Assembly (NCBI GenBank): GCA_043758025.1
Contig: JAYVOH010000063.1
Span: 1-6,173 of the forward strand
DNA: 6,173 bases
Source: VFKE01 sp043758025
Lineage (GTDB): Bacteria > Verrucomicrobiota > Verrucomicrobiia > Verrucomicrobiales > Verrucomicrobiaceae
Direction: 5' to 3'
Numbering within the stretch: the stretch's first letter is position 1; each line of letters starts with the position of its first letter. Made by a program: the position numbers and the translations under genes. Shown piece by piece: positions 5,926 to 6,173 of the stretch. The notes beneath the pieces were generated by a model. It worked only from the letters and a program-made list of their open reading frames with translations. It was not told the origin of the DNA and did no database searches.

Positions 5926-6084
5926 ATGACCGCAACAGAAGTGATAATGATTGTCGCAGTATTCGCAGGGCCGATTGTGGCTGTCCAGCTAACAGAGTGG
6001 CTTCGCTCGACAAAGGAGCTTCGTGAACGACGCGATTGGATATTCCGAACGCTGATGTCGACGCGTTCAGCGACACTAGTGTAG
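5926..6084 (+). pseudogene. DUF6680-family protein, 3' end cut off by an IS630-like element
   Basis: The 52-residue product starts MTATEVIMIVAVFAGPIVAV, a short membrane helix (about 5-22). An amphipathic, charged helix (WLRSTKELRERR) and DWIFRTLMSTRSATL follow. This pattern (N-terminal helix, then a W/I-F-x-TLM-x-TR block) is typical of DUF6680 proteins, small membrane-anchored proteins of unknown function. As I recall the family, members continue after this block with a conserved LSPEH-like segment and run to well over 100 residues. Here the match ends at the CTA codon (6076-6078). The last codon GTG and the stop TAG come from the adjacent insertion sequence. The gene is too short and broken to expect function. 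It is read divergently from the MmeI-like remnant; a link to the defence genes is only positional. Confidence 0.65.
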
Positions 6085-6173
6085 GGCGCGCTTATTGGTG
6101 TAACAATGGAGTTTTTGGCGGGCTCGGGTGACTTTGGCCAGGATGTCGGTGGCTTTGGCGGTCCACACCAAGG
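6076..6173 (-). CDS. IS630-family transposase, C-terminal fragment (continues past the window)
   Basis: The minus strand from the right edge reads 31 residues starting LVWTAKATDILAKVTRARQK, then a TAG stop (complement of 6076-6078). The WT-x3-x-ILAKV-x-RAR pattern is the usual C-terminus of IS630-family DDE transposases. The DDE residues lie outside the window. The stop codon is formed at the junction with the DUF6680 gene: its TA is the putative target dinucleotide. Too little is present to name the element. Confidence 0.65.
   Translation of the reverse strand, partial: LVWTAKATDILAKVTRARQKLHCYTNKRALH
6079..6173. mobile_element. IS630-like insertion sequence, one end
   Basis: The DUF6680 reading frame breaks exactly at CTAG (6076-6079), the preferred target of IS630, which duplicates TA. 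The element end would begin GTGTAGGGCGCGCTTATTGG. The transposase tail reads to the very edge, as expected for a compact element. The other end and the second TA copy are outside the window, so the boundary rests on the gene break and family knowledge. Confidence 0.55.

Noticed and set aside
5879..6076. 65-residue minus-strand frame
   Set aside because: It is opposite the DUF6680 fragment, whose residue pattern is recognisable; the minus frame shows none.
1..6173. CRISPR array, tRNA or rRNA genes
   Set aside because: No regularly spaced direct repeats and no recognisable tRNA or rRNA sequence were seen on either strand.

Overview
The window looks like a bacterial chromosome segment that has been repeatedly invaded. 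The zinc-ribbon TPM protein and the unknown membrane protein that partners an ABC ATPase resemble, from memory, proteins of the Verrucomicrobiota/PVC group. That is a weak phylogenetic guess. Few genes carry a clear Shine-Dalgarno sequence at a normal distance, which also fits such lineages. No rRNA, tRNA or CRISPR array was seen.

Layout. Bases 1-1127 hold an ISL3-family transposase, cut by the left window edge and broken by a -1 frameshift in a run of seven C. Bases 1148-3421 are the apparent host backbone. A zinc-ribbon TPM-domain protein on the minus strand diverges from a plus-strand operon of an unrecognised membrane-anchored protein, an ABC-2-type ATPase and the first ~32 codons of a gluconokinase-like kinase. 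The kinase is cut off near base 3513.

Bases ~3514-5460 are a foreign block, all on the minus strand: a C5-cytosine DNA methyltransferase (4225-5418) followed 14 bases later by a GIY-YIG nuclease (3560-4210). This looks like a compact type II restriction-modification (R-M) pair. Upstream, in the same direction and again only 14 bases away, lies a truncated MmeI-like (type IIL) R-M gene. It retains little more than its D-x9-ExK nuclease motif.

Bases 5709-5925 are non-coding, with a small palindrome, a degenerate tandem repeat and a candidate promoter. They are followed by the 5' part of a DUF6680-family gene (5926-6084). That gene is interrupted at a CTAG site by an IS630-like element, whose transposase C-terminus runs off the right edge.

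Working together: the methyltransferase would protect the sites that the nuclease cuts. Gene order (methyltransferase first) and a GC hairpin just inside the nuclease start suggest nuclease expression may be held back. The flanking wrecks (gluconokinase, MmeI-like, DUF6680, frameshifted ISL3) point to a turnover hot spot for defence genes and insertion sequences. Part of the backbone operon was lost on the way. No wholly new system can be demonstrated from sequence alone. The best candidates for follow-up are the hairpin-gated GIY-YIG R-M pair and the unassigned membrane protein/ABC ATPase pair.
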